DNA of 47,040 bases, taken from assembly GCA_900759005.1 (NCBI GenBank), contig CAAEUQ010000187.1, forward strand, positions 1 through 47,040, written 5' to 3'. This document shows, piece by piece, positions 33,030 through 40,950 of this stretch (position 1 is its first letter; each line of letters opens with the position of its first letter). The translations under genes and the position numbers were made by a program. Below the pieces are notes generated by a model. The model ran no database searches, was not told where the DNA came from, and was given only the letters and a program-made list of their open reading frames with translations. This DNA is from Clostridia bacterium. GTDB taxonomy: Bacteria; Bacillota; Clostridia; Christensenellales; Aristaeellaceae.

Positions 33030-33338
33030 ATGGCAGAAATTACGCTTACGCAGGAGAATTTCGAGCAGGAAGTGCTCAAATCCGATAAACCCGTGCTGGT
33101 CGACTTCTGGGCGACGTGGTGCGGCCCGTGCAAAATGCTTGCGCCGATCGTCGCGGAAATCGCTGAAGAACGCACGGATATCAAGGTCGGCAAGGTAAAT
33201 ATCGACGAGCAATACGACCTCGCGATGAAATATCACATCGCCAGCATTCCGACGCTGATGCTGTTTGACGGTGGTCAGGCGATGGGCACGCTGGTCGGCT
33301 ATCATCCGAAGGAGTCCATTGAGGAATTCATCGGCTAA
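33030..33338 (+). CDS. trxA: thioredoxin
   Basis: Small cytoplasmic dithiol/disulfide oxidoreductase. The 102 residues are of standard length, with the active site FWATWCGPCKM, the cis-proline segment ASIPTLMLF, and a C-terminal GYHPKESIEEFI helix. ATG 33030 has AAAGGAG 7-8 bases upstream; the longer frame from 33003 has no such site. No thioredoxin reductase is adjacent. Confidence 0.96.
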   Translation: MAEITLTQENFEQEVLKSDKPVLVDFWATWCGPCKMLAPIVAEIAEERTDIKVGKVNIDEQYDLAMKYHIASIPTLMLFDGGQAMGTLVGYHPKESIEEFIG

Positions 33339-33343
33339 AATTC

Positions 33344-33377
33344 AAGCCCGACGCGAATCAAACCGCGTCGGGCTTTT
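33344..33377. terminator. bidirectional terminator between trxA and the nitroreductase gene
   Basis: Perfect 12-bp stem (AAGCCCGACGCG at 33344-33355, CGCGTCGGGCTT at 33364-33375) with a short T run; A residues flank the 5' side, so it can act in both directions. Confidence 0.85.
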
Positions 33378-33398
33378 CAATCGTTTTTGCAAAAGCGA

Positions 33399-33962
33399 TT
33401 ATTTTACATAATTGACCTTGCCTTCTCCGATCGGATGCGCATCCTTCGTAACGGTGTTATGCCCGACGACGATTGCGATCGCAAATCGATAACCCTCGGG
33501 GATGCCGAATGCGCGATTGTAATATTCGCCGCGCTCGGACATGAACAGCGGCTTTGCCAGACCGATGATCACGCTGCCAAGCCCGATTCCCTGCGCCGCC
33601 AGCGCGATGTTTTCACACGCGATGCCGCAATCGATATCGACGAATGAATTGTCGCATTCCTCGGGACGCGAAATGAAGATCACCGTCGGCGCGTGATAGA
33701 ACATATGGAACGAATCGCTGTCGAACCGCCCGCGCGCGCCTGCAGGCGTGTTTTTCTGCATGAGCTCCGCAGCTTCGCGGCAAAATTCATCGAGAAGCTC
33801 CTTGTTCTGAACCACGGAGAAATGCCACATCTGGGTGTTCCGTGCCGTCGGAGAAGCGAGCGCCGCATCGACGAGCGCCTGAAGCTCCGCATCCGTAAGC
33901 TGAACATCGCTGAATCCGCGCGTGCTGCGCCGTGCCTGAATTGCATTCAATACCTCGTTCAT
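33399..33962 (-). CDS. nitroreductase family protein
   Basis: FMN-dependent NAD(P)H oxidoreductase, substrate unknown. The 187-residue protein has the N-terminal RRSTRGF FMN-phosphate motif, SPTARNTQMWHF, the DIDCGIACENIALAAQGIGLG segment region and a C-terminal VVGHNT motif. GGGAGG lies 8 bases before the ATG. The ATG overlaps the stop of the phospholipase-like gene (ATGA), placing it third in a tetR-led operon and suggesting a response to a small reducible compound. Confidence 0.9.
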   Translation of the reverse strand: MNEVLNAIQARRSTRGFSDVQLTDAELQALVDAALASPTARNTQMWHFSVVQNKELLDEFCREAAELMQKNTPAGARGRFDSDSFHMFYHAPTVIFISRPEECDNSFVDIDCGIACENIALAAQGIGLGSVIIGLAKPLFMSERGEYYNRAFGIPEGYRFAIAIVVGHNTVTKDAHPIGEGKVNYVK

Positions 33963-34564
33963 TTTTCAAACCTCCCATAAATCGAGTCAAGTTCCTTTTG
34001 ACATTCTTCCACAAATCTGCGCGCATAGGCGCAGGTAATATACTCAGCGCGCCCCGTTTTCGGGCATTTACCGCGGTACGCCTTCAGTACGTCGTGCTGC
34101 CACTGGGCAAATTCCTCCTGCGTAAGCAGCGGATGATCGCTTGGCGCTTTCCCCTCGCCCATTTTCCGAAACAGAGCTTCGCCGCCGTCTCGATAGAGCT
34201 CAAAATCCGTAAGAAAAGTGTCGCGATAATACTTTTCCTTATCCAAACTACCGTCCGGCAAATTCAGCTGCGGCAGTTGTTCCAACCGCGCACGCACCCA
34301 AAGCGCATCGGTCAAAACGTGAATACCGTAGCCGATATCAAACGGCGCGCTGCGCTTTCGCCAATAGGCAATCACTTCGTCCGGATGCAGCACCATCCAG
34401 TTGTTCAGGTGGACGTAATTTTTGTGTGATTTATCGTCGTGATCGCGAATGTGAATGGCGTCCGGCGAGATTGCGCCCAGATAAAAGCCGGCATTCTGCG
34501 CATATTGCGGATGATTCCGCGCCCAGCGCTCGGCAACCAGCAAATGCACCATCGGCAGCGCCAT
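33959..34564 (-). CDS. zinc-dependent phospholipase C-like protein
   Basis: A 201-residue protein matching the zinc-dependent phospholipase C family (PF00882). Visible are the N-terminal PMVHLLVAERW, the GAISPDAIHIRD metal-binding region, KNYVHLNNW, and YGIHVLTDALW, which supply His and Asp ligands. There is no signal peptide, so a cytoplasmic role and a non-phospholipase activity are possible. It lies 3 bp after tetR and overlaps the nitroreductase gene by 4 bp. Confidence 0.78.
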   Translation of the reverse strand: MALPMVHLLVAERWARNHPQYAQNAGFYLGAISPDAIHIRDHDDKSHKNYVHLNNWMVLHPDEVIAYWRKRSAPFDIGYGIHVLTDALWVRARLEQLPQLNLPDGSLDKEKYYRDTFLTDFELYRDGGEALFRKMGEGKAPSDHPLLTQEEFAQWQHDVLKAYRGKCPKTGRAEYITCAYARRFVEECQKELDSIYGRFEK

Positions 34565-34567
34565 GCT

Positions 34568-35206
34568 TCATTCTCCTCCTTCAGATTTTCCGAGTATGCG
34601 CGCAAATTCCGCGTCGCGATCGATTTTGTCGTCCACATATCCGGCAACCTCCTTGATCGATCGGCAAATACTTGCGCTGAATCCGGTGAGCATTGCGCGC
34701 ATTTCATCCATGCTGTAGCATTCGCCGTTCGTAACCAGAAGCGTGGCCAGACCGTGCGCGACAATCCACATATCACGGAAAAAACGATCGGCTTCCCGCG
34801 CGGTCATTTTGTATTCGCGCATGACGGAGGCACGCACCTCGTTCTGCGTGCTGCGCATCGCCGCAATCGCGCCCTCGTTCGCATCCGCCGGGCGGGTCAA
34901 AAACAGGATTCGATACAGCTGCGGTTCCTCCTGCGCAAATCGCAGGTATTCGACGCCAACGCCAAGAAACGGCCGACGGTTTTGGAGTCCGCGCGCGATA
35001 CGCTCGCCGTAAAGACGCTCCGCCGAGGCGTAGACCTCGCGCCGAACCTCTTCCATCGTGCTGAAATAGGTGAAAATCGGTCGCGTGGATACGCCGAGCT
35101 GTGCCGCAACGTCTCTCGCAGTGATCGCCTCCATGCCTCGCGTGCGCGCAATCTGTAGCGCGGCATCAATGATTTCTTCCTTTGTGAATTTTGCTTTGGG
35201 CGGCAT
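34568..35206 (-). CDS. TetR/AcrR family transcriptional regulator
   Basis: One-component repressor of 212 residues. The N-terminal helix-turn-helix is clear (KEEIIDAALQIAR, AITARDVAAQLGVS, PIFTYFSTMEE); the C-terminal ligand domain includes DMWIVAHGLATLL. It leads an operon with the phospholipase-like and nitroreductase genes and has a perfect consensus promoter. The inverted repeat at 35233-35245 overlaps the predicted transcription start, so autorepression is likely. The ligand is unknown. Confidence 0.9.
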   Translation of the reverse strand: MPPKAKFTKEEIIDAALQIARTRGMEAITARDVAAQLGVSTRPIFTYFSTMEEVRREVYASAERLYGERIARGLQNRRPFLGVGVEYLRFAQEEPQLYRILFLTRPADANEGAIAAMRSTQNEVRASVMREYKMTAREADRFFRDMWIVAHGLATLLVTNGECYSMDEMRAMLTGFSASICRSIKEVAGYVDDKIDRDAEFARILGKSEGGE

Positions 35207-35232
35207 GGCGCATTCCCCATTTCTAATTCAAA

Positions 35233-35245
35233 GTTGTTATACAAC
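35233..35245. promoter_or_regulatory. candidate TetR operator
   Basis: Inverted repeat GTTGT-TAT-ACAAC at the predicted transcription start of the tetR operon. A TTGTATAA direct repeat also spans the -10 and this site on the minus strand. Confidence 0.5.
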
Positions 35246-35252
35246 ACTCGTT

Positions 35253-35281
35253 ATTATACAAGATTTACCTTGAATTGTCAA
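35253..35281 (-). promoter_or_regulatory. perfect consensus promoter of the tetR operon
   Basis: TTGACA (35276-35281), 17-bp spacer, TATAAT (35253-35258), minus strand. The TGA of the upstream LysR gene lies inside the -35 hexamer. Confidence 0.85.
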
Positions 35282-36162
35282 TCCGGATTCGAGCAGATCA
35301 ATTTCTCGATCGCAGCCGCGGCAACGCTGATCGGCTGGTTTGCCCGTCTGAGCAAACAGATTCGGCGCATCGGCAGTTCCTCCTCGAGATCGATCGTGAA
35401 AACGCGACTGGATTCCCGTGCGAAAGGCTCCGGCAGGAAGCATACGCCAAGATTCGCCTCCGCCATTGGCAGGAGTTGATCGGCATTCGCCGCTTCGACG
35501 TCCGGTTGGTACATCAACCCGTTTTCCATGTAGAATTGCGAATAGGTTTCGAACGTCTTCGTCTGCGCATCGAGCGCAATCAGCGGAAAGCTCGTTAGTT
35601 CCTTCAGAGAAACGCGTCTGCCAGTCAACTCTGGAAACGCGCTTCCGCAAACAGCGACGTCCCGAATTTTACGCAGCGGCACGGCGATCAGCGATTCCGG
35701 CACGCGCGCCGGCGCGGTAACGACCGCAAGATCGGCACTGCCTTCTCGAATGGCGGCAATCGCCTGCGGTGCGGTACTGTTCTCAACGTGGATGCGAACG
35801 CCCGGATACCGCTCTCTGAACGTGCGCAGCACCGGCAAAAGCACGCACCGCAGCGCGACCATACTCGCCGCGATAGCGACTTCACCCTGTTCAAGGTTTC
35901 GCCGCGCCGCCAGCTCGCGCTCACCTGCTTCGATCTGTTCAAACGCGGCTTTAACATGGACATACAGCCGCTCGCCCTCGGGCGTAAGACGCACGCCGCG
36001 ATTCGTTCGATAAAACAGCGCACAGCCCAGCTCGCCCTCGAGAAGCTTGATCATTCGTGTCAGATTCGGCTGGTCGTGCAGGAGCCTCTTCGCCGCCTGC
36101 GTAATGCTGCCGCATTTGGCGACATAATAGAAAATCCGGTAATAATCATAATCGATATCCAT
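35278..36162 (-). CDS. LysR family transcriptional regulator
   Basis: DNA-binding regulator of 294 residues. The N-terminal winged helix-turn-helix contains GSITQAAKRLL and QPNLTRMIKLLE; the periplasmic-binding-like effector domain follows (VRIHVENSTAPQAI, GSADLAVV, ANADQLLPMAEANLGVCFLP). GGAGCG precedes the ATG. It is divergent from the cytidylate-kinase-like/MATE pair across a 140-bp AT-rich region, so it may control that pair or itself. Effector unknown. Confidence 0.92.
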   Translation of the reverse strand: MDIDYDYYRIFYYVAKCGSITQAAKRLLHDQPNLTRMIKLLEGELGCALFYRTNRGVRLTPEGERLYVHVKAAFEQIEAGERELAARRNLEQGEVAIAASMVALRCVLLPVLRTFRERYPGVRIHVENSTAPQAIAAIREGSADLAVVTAPARVPESLIAVPLRKIRDVAVCGSAFPELTGRRVSLKELTSFPLIALDAQTKTFETYSQFYMENGLMYQPDVEAANADQLLPMAEANLGVCFLPEPFARESSRVFTIDLEEELPMRRICLLRRANQPISVAAAAIEKLICSNPD

Positions 36163-36216
36163 TGATCGCGCTCCATGCCATATATTTATTCCATATCAAG
36201 AATGCAATTTATGTAT

Positions 36217-36245
36217 TTTACATATATCTACACCTGTATTATAAT
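36217..36245 (+). promoter_or_regulatory. promoter of the cytidylate-kinase-like/MATE operon
   Basis: TTTACA (36217-36222), 17-bp spacer, TATAAT (36240-36245). The AT-rich stretch just upstream could hold LysR sites, but no clear T-N11-A pair stands out. Confidence 0.75.
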
Positions 36246-36302
36246 AGTTCTGTTGTGAAGAGTCAAGCATGATCTGAACGAACGTTCAAGGGGGAAACGA
36301 GA

Positions 36303-36920
36303 ATGAACGGAAAAATTATTTGCATTGGTCGTCAATACGGCAGCGGCGGGCGTGAAATTGGCGAAAAACTGGCGGAGAAATTGGGCGTTCTCTGTTATGA
36401 CAAGCTGCTGATTCAACAGGCGGCGCGCGAAAGCGGCATGGCGGTATCCGCCATTTCGGCGGACGACGAACTGCCGATCGGTCTTTCCAGCATGGTTTCG
36501 GGCAATCCATTTGCAGACAGCGTCGCGATGAGCGAAGCATTCTATTCTGTGCGTCAGAACGTCTATCAGGCGGAGCGCAAGGCGATTTTGGACATTGCCG
36601 CAAAAGGCTCCTGCGTCATCATTGGCAGATGTGCGGGCGAAATTCTACGTTCCTCGGGCATTGAAGCGCTTTCCATCTTCATTTACGCTGATCGCGACGA
36701 CCGCATCCACCGCATCGTTGCCCGTAATGGTTGCAGCGAAAAGATTGCGATTCGCAAAATGCAAAAAATCGACCGAATGCGCAAGCAGTACTTTGATTTC
36801 TATGCCGACACCGCATGGGGAGAGCCGGAGAGCTATGATCTGATGCTTTCCGCCAGTCGATACGGCATCGACGGCGCGGCGAGCGTCATCCTACAGGCAG
36901 CCGAAATGGAAAAAGCATAA
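36303..36920 (+). CDS. cytidylate kinase-like family protein
   Basis: A 205-residue P-loop protein of the Cmk_2 (PF13189) family. The nucleotide-binding loop GRQYGSGGREIG replaces a classical Walker A; VIIGRCAGEIL and an arginine-rich lid (KIDRMRKQYFDFYAD) follow. Family members are common in Clostridia beside transporters, and the substrate is not established. AGGGGG precedes the ATG. It is 30 bp upstream of the MATE gene, without a terminator. Confidence 0.85.
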   Translation: MNGKIICIGRQYGSGGREIGEKLAEKLGVLCYDKLLIQQAARESGMAVSAISADDELPIGLSSMVSGNPFADSVAMSEAFYSVRQNVYQAERKAILDIAAKGSCVIIGRCAGEILRSSGIEALSIFIYADRDDRIHRIVARNGCSEKIAIRKMQKIDRMRKQYFDFYADTAWGEPESYDLMLSASRYGIDGAASVILQAAEMEKA

Positions 36921-36950
36921 CAATATCATACAAAAGGATGCGAATACCCC

Positions 36951-38291
36951 ATGAATAAAGACTTGACGGTTGGAAAGCCGGAAACCGTACTGAGACAATT
37001 CTGTCTGCCGCTGTTCGGCAGCATCATTTTCCAGCAGCTTTATAACATTGCCGACAGCTTTGTCGCCGGCAAATTCATCAGCGATAATGCGCTCGCCGCC
37101 GTGGGCAACAGCTATGAAATCACGCTGATTTTCATCGCGTTTGCTTTCGGATGCAATATCGGCTGTTCAGTCATCGCCGCGCAGCTGTTCGGCGCGAAGC
37201 GCTATGGCGATATGAAATCCGCGGTGTATACCGCGCTGATTACAAGCAGCGTGCTCTGTGCCGCACTGATGCTCTTGGGAATTTTGGGATGTGAAACGCT
37301 TCTGCATCTGATCAACACGCCGCCGGAGGTCTTTGCCGATTCAAAGCTCTATCTGGACATTTACATTTTCGGGCTGCCGTTCGTATTCCTTTATAATATC
37401 GCGACCGGCATTTTCTCCGCGCTGGGCGATTCGAAAACGCCGTTTATCTTTCTGGCTTGCTCCTCGCTTTCCAACATTGTGGTGGACATTCTGTTCGTAA
37501 CCGCACTTGGAATGCGCGTAGACGGCGTGGCATGGGCGACATTCCTCTGTCAGGGCGTCAGCTGTGTGCTGGCAATCGTCGTGGTATTCCGCCGCTTTGA
37601 AAAGATTAAAACGGATGAACATGTGCGCGCGTTTTCGTGGAAACATTTTCGCAGCTTCGCCGTAATCGCCGTTCCGAGCATTCTGCAGCAGAGCTTTATC
37701 TCCGTGGGCAATATCGTCATACAGAGCGTGATCAACAGTTTCGGTTCGGCAGTCATGGCGGGCTATTCCGCCGCGGTCAAGCTGAACAACATGGTGATCA
37801 CTTCGCTCACCACGCTTGGCAATGGCATTTCCAATTTCACTGCTCAGAACCTGGGCGCGGCGCAATATGACCGCATCAAAGCCGGCTTCCGTGCCGGAAT
37901 CAAGCTCGTGTGGATGCTGTGTCTGCCGCTGGTGATCCTGTACCTGTTTGCGGGCAAACCGCTGGTGAGCATCTTCATCAACAACCCAACGGGCGAAGCG
38001 ATGAAGACGGGCGTTCAGTTTCTGAAAATCATCTCGCCGTTCTATTTCATCGTCGCCGCCAAGCTGGTTTCCGACGGCGTGCTGCGCGGCGCGGGACTTA
38101 TGAAGAAATTCATGATCGCCACGTTTACCGACCTCGTGCTGCGCGTTATTCTGGCGGAGACACTCTCCCGCACGGCGCTCCAGGTCACGGGTATCTGGCT
38201 GTCCTGGCCGATCGGCTGGTGCATCGCTGCCGCGCTTTCGATCGTATTCTACTCTACGGAGAAATGGTCGCGGTTCAGTGCGAATCGATAA
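36951..38291 (+). CDS. MATE family efflux transporter
   Basis: Cation-coupled multidrug exporter in the cytoplasmic membrane. The 446 residues show the MATE two-bundle pattern with repeats PLFGSIIFQQLYNIADSF and VPSILQQSFISVGNIV, and a FNNP-like late loop. The N-terminal LTVGKPETVL is typical of the Clostridia branch. AAAGGATG lies upstream of the ATG. A terminator follows. Substrate unknown. Confidence 0.93.
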   Translation: MNKDLTVGKPETVLRQFCLPLFGSIIFQQLYNIADSFVAGKFISDNALAAVGNSYEITLIFIAFAFGCNIGCSVIAAQLFGAKRYGDMKSAVYTALITSSVLCAALMLLGILGCETLLHLINTPPEVFADSKLYLDIYIFGLPFVFLYNIATGIFSALGDSKTPFIFLACSSLSNIVVDILFVTALGMRVDGVAWATFLCQGVSCVLAIVVVFRRFEKIKTDEHVRAFSWKHFRSFAVIAVPSILQQSFISVGNIVIQSVINSFGSAVMAGYSAAVKLNNMVITSLTTLGNGISNFTAQNLGAAQYDRIKAGFRAGIKLVWMLCLPLVILYLFAGKPLVSIFINNPTGEAMKTGVQFLKIISPFYFIVAAKLVSDGVLRGAGLMKKFMIATFTDLVLRVILAETLSRTALQVTGIWLSWPIGWCIAAALSIVFYSTEKWSRFSANR

Positions 38292-38301
38292 TTCTGCTTC
38301 C

Positions 38302-38338
38302 AAATGGGCTTTCGCCAAACGCGCGGAAGCCCATTTTT
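38302..38338 (+). terminator. terminator after the MATE gene
   Basis: 10-bp stem (AAATGGGCTT at 38302-38311, AAGCCCATTT at 38327-38336) plus T residues. Confidence 0.8.
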
Positions 38339-38349
38339 ATGCGCTTCGC

Positions 38350-38378
38350 TTGATCTTTTTGCGCCGATCGCCTATAAT
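38350..38378 (+). promoter_or_regulatory. promoter of the TfoX-N/kinase pair
   Basis: TTGATC (38350-38355), 17-bp spacer, perfect TATAAT (38373-38378), 22 bp before the ATG. Confidence 0.75.
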
Positions 38379-38399
38379 AGAGGCATTGGGAGGGATTTT

Positions 38400-38714
38400 A
38401 TGGCGACTTCGCGCGAATATGTGGATTATGTATGCGAACGGCTTGCGTGCTTCGGCGATTTGACCATGCGCAAAATGTTCGGCGAATATATGGTTTATCT
38501 GAATGCCAAGCCCGTTTTTCTCGTTTGCGACAATACGGTTTTCGTTAAATGTCTGGATTCGATCGCATCTCCGATGCGCGACGCGCCGCTCGGAGTGCCT
38601 TACGAAGGCGCGAAAACGCATTACATTCTCGATATCGACGATTCTGCGCTGCTGGACGCGGTCGTTCCGGTTCTCGAACGCGAAACGCCGGTTCGAAGGA
38701 AAAAATCGAAATGA
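38400..38714 (+). CDS. TfoX/Sxy N-terminal domain protein
   Basis: A 104-residue stand-alone TfoX N-terminal domain: VCERLACFGDLTMRKMFGEYMVY and a later PYEGAKTHYILD. In gamma-proteobacteria TfoX/Sxy activates competence, but single-domain versions in Firmicutes have no known role. I chose ATG 38400 (GGGAGG upstream, correct promoter distance); a longer frame begins inside the MATE terminator. It overlaps the kinase gene by 4 bp. Confidence 0.85.
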   Translation: MATSREYVDYVCERLACFGDLTMRKMFGEYMVYLNAKPVFLVCDNTVFVKCLDSIASPMRDAPLGVPYEGAKTHYILDIDDSALLDAVVPVLERETPVRRKKSK

Positions 38715-39208
38715 AAAACCTGATTTTTATCAACGGCACGATGGGTGCGGGCAAATCGAGCGTTTGCGCCGAGCTTCTGAAGATGCTGCCGAACGCGGTC
38801 TATCTGGACGGCGACTGGTGCTGGAATATGCATCCGTTTATCGTAACGGACGAGACGAAGGCGATGGTTGTTCGGAATATCGCGCATTTGCTCCAGAGCT
38901 TTCTGAACTGTTCCGAATTTCAGAATGTGATTTTCTGCTGGGTCATGCACGAGCAGGCGATCATCGATTCGATTCTCGCGCAGCTGAATCTCGATTCGGC
39001 AAATTATCGGCTGTTTACGCTGGTTCTCTCCGAAGACGCGCTGCAAAACCGCCTTCAAAAAGACATTGCCGCAGGAAAGCGTGCGCCGGACATTCTCGAA
39101 CGCAGCTGCGCGCGCCTTGCAATGTACCAGCATTCGCCCGGAACCAGAATCGACGTAAGCAAAATCGACGCGCATACTGCCGCAGAGCAAATCGCCGCGC
39201 AGGTTTAA
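38711..39208 (+). CDS. small P-loop kinase/ATPase
   Basis: A 165-residue protein with a Walker A motif NGTMGAGKSSV at residues ~8-18, then YLDGDWCWNMHPF and a lid-like helix with a late ERSCARL segment. It resembles AAA_33-type nucleotide or small-molecule kinases; the substrate is unknown. The ATG overlaps the TfoX-N stop (ATGA), so the two are coupled. Confidence 0.8.
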   Translation: MKNLIFINGTMGAGKSSVCAELLKMLPNAVYLDGDWCWNMHPFIVTDETKAMVVRNIAHLLQSFLNCSEFQNVIFCWVMHEQAIIDSILAQLNLDSANYRLFTLVLSEDALQNRLQKDIAAGKRAPDILERSCARLAMYQHSPGTRIDVSKIDAHTAAEQIAAQV

Positions 39209-39247
39209 TTCTGATTGCATTCGACGCAGGAATTAAACAGACTTTCC

Positions 39248-39276
39248 TTGATTTCCTGCGCGCTTTTCAGTATAAT
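39248..39276 (+). promoter_or_regulatory. promoter of tcdA-murI
   Basis: TTGATT (39248-39253), 17-bp spacer, perfect TATAAT (39271-39276). Confidence 0.75.
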
Positions 39277-39300
39277 AGATAGAAATGGAGGTGTCGGCGA

Positions 39301-40023
39301 ATGGAATCGCAGTTTTCGCGCACGGCGCTGCTGCTGGGAGAAAACGCAATCGAATTGCTTTGGAGCAAGCGCGTCGCGCTGTTCGGCGCGGGCGGCGTCG
39401 GCGGATTTGCCGCGGAAGCGCTGATTCGAGCGGGAATCGGTGCGCTCGACGTGTTCGACAACGACGCCGTCAACGAAAGCAATCTCAATCGCCAGATCAT
39501 CGCGCTGCATTCAACCATCGGCATGAGCAAGGTTGAAGCAATCAAGGCGCGGCTCAACGACATCTCCCCGAACGCGCAAATTGGTGCGCATCAGATGTTC
39601 TATTTGCCCGAAAACGCCGATCAGGTGGATTTTGCGCGGTATGATTATATCATTGATTGCATTGATACCGTGAAAGCCAAGGTCGATATCGCCGTGCGCG
39701 CGAACCTGCTCGGCATTCCGATCATCAGCGCAATGGGGGCGGGCAACAAGCTCGATCCGACAAAATTCGAGGTTGCCGATCTGTATGAAACGAGCATCTG
39801 TCCCCTCGCCCGCGTAATGCGCAGCGAGTGCCGCAAGCGCGGCGTAAAACACATGAAGGTTGTTTATTCAAAGGAGCCGCCGCGCACGCCGCTTCAGCAG
39901 CTGGAAAGCGACGCGCCGGGGCGCAGAAGCGTACCGGGCAGTATTTCGTTCTGTCCGTCCGTCGCGGGATTGATTCTCGCGGGCGAGGTCGTTCGCGACC
40001 TGCTGGGACTGACGCGTGAATAA
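39301..40023 (+). CDS. tcdA: tRNA threonylcarbamoyladenosine dehydratase (ThiF/E1-like)
   Basis: ATP-dependent enzyme that cyclises t6A37 of tRNA to ct6A. The 240 residues carry the E1-like nucleotide site FGAGGVGGFAAEAL (~residue 29), the DNDAVNESNLNRQ motif and IDCIDTVKAK. The later AMGAGNKLDPTKFEVADL segment is characteristic of TcdA (YgdL/CsdL). GGAGG lies 9 bases before the ATG. It is followed by murI at 27 bp, probably co-transcribed. Confidence 0.9.
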   Translation: MESQFSRTALLLGENAIELLWSKRVALFGAGGVGGFAAEALIRAGIGALDVFDNDAVNESNLNRQIIALHSTIGMSKVEAIKARLNDISPNAQIGAHQMFYLPENADQVDFARYDYIIDCIDTVKAKVDIAVRANLLGIPIISAMGAGNKLDPTKFEVADLYETSICPLARVMRSECRKRGVKHMKVVYSKEPPRTPLQQLESDAPGRRSVPGSISFCPSVAGLILAGEVVRDLLGLTRE

Positions 40024-40050
40024 ACAGCTTTTGATTTGAAGGGGATTCCC

Positions 40051-40800
40051 ATGAACGATTGTATCGGTTTTTTTGATTCCGGCGTGGGCGGCGTGAGCGT
40101 GATGCGTACCGCGCGAAGGCTATTGCCGAACGAGAATTTTTTCTATTTTGGCGATAACGGCAACGCGCCTTACGGTCCGCGCTCGGTTTCCGAGATTCAC
40201 GCGCTGTGCGATGCGGCATTCCGGAAAATACTCGATCGCGACGTAAAGGCGATCGTAATCGCCTGCAATACCGCGACAGCGGTCTATATGGATATTCTCC
40301 GTGCGCGGGTCAATATTCCCGTGCTGGGCACGCGTCCCGCCATTCGCGAAGCACAGGCAGCGCGGCGCGACGGCGAAATTCTCGCAATGGCAACGCACGC
40401 GACGCTGAACTCCCCCACCTTTCGCCAGGAAATGCGCGAATGCGGCGATCACGTAATCCCAATCGCGGGCGACGGTCTGGTCGAACTCGTCGAATCCGGT
40501 CGTGCGGATACACCCGAAGCCGCACGGGCGCTTGAGAATTTGCTGAAGCCCTATCTCTCGCGCCAGATTGACGGCATTGTGCTCGGCTGCACGCATTATC
40601 CCTTTTTGCTGAAGCAGTTTCGAGCGCTTTTCCCGAATGCTTCTTTCTTTGAAGGCGGCATTGAAACGAGCCGCGAACTCGTGCGTGTGCTGGACGAGCG
40701 CGGTCTGCGCTCGGATTCAACGCCCGGAACGACGGAATACGCCACCTCAGGCGGCGATTCATCGCTTTTATTGATGCGCCGCCTGATGGAAACGCCGTGA
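40051..40800 (+). CDS. murI: glutamate racemase
   Basis: Cofactor-independent racemase that makes D-glutamate for peptidoglycan. The 249 residues have FFDSGVGG (Asp/Ser near residues 9-10), NAPYGPRS, the first catalytic cysteine in IACNTATA, the second in LGCTHYPFL, and a late TSGGD motif. ATG 40051 follows AAGGGG; the longer frame from a TTG at 40036 reads through that site. The segment LGTRPAI replaces the usual GVIEPA-type loop, a small divergence near the first catalytic cysteine. Confidence 0.92.
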   Translation: MNDCIGFFDSGVGGVSVMRTARRLLPNENFFYFGDNGNAPYGPRSVSEIHALCDAAFRKILDRDVKAIVIACNTATAVYMDILRARVNIPVLGTRPAIREAQAARRDGEILAMATHATLNSPTFRQEMRECGDHVIPIAGDGLVELVESGRADTPEAARALENLLKPYLSRQIDGIVLGCTHYPFLLKQFRALFPNASFFEGGIETSRELVRVLDERGLRSDSTPGTTEYATSGGDSSLLLMRRLMETP

Positions 40801-40815
40801 ATATCGCTTTCATAC

Positions 40816-40840
40816 GCTCCGTTCGATCGGAGCTTTTTTT
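40816..40840 (+). terminator. terminator after murI
   Basis: 6-bp stem GCTCCG (40816-40821)/CGGAGC (40828-40833) followed by seven T. Confidence 0.8.
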
Positions 40841-40876
40841 GTGCGCAGATTTTACGTTTCCAGCGGTCTTTTCTGC

Positions 40877-40905
40877 TCGACAAACGCGGCGCACAGTGCT
40901 ATAAT
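40877..40905 (+). promoter_or_regulatory. promoter of the LarA-like/aminotransferase pair
   Basis: TCGACA (40877-40882), 17-bp spacer, TATAAT (40900-40905) with extended TG. Confidence 0.75.
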
Positions 40906-40950
40906 TGCGTGCATATTTATTACGGTTTCGCATTCAAAGGAGGCGTTCGC

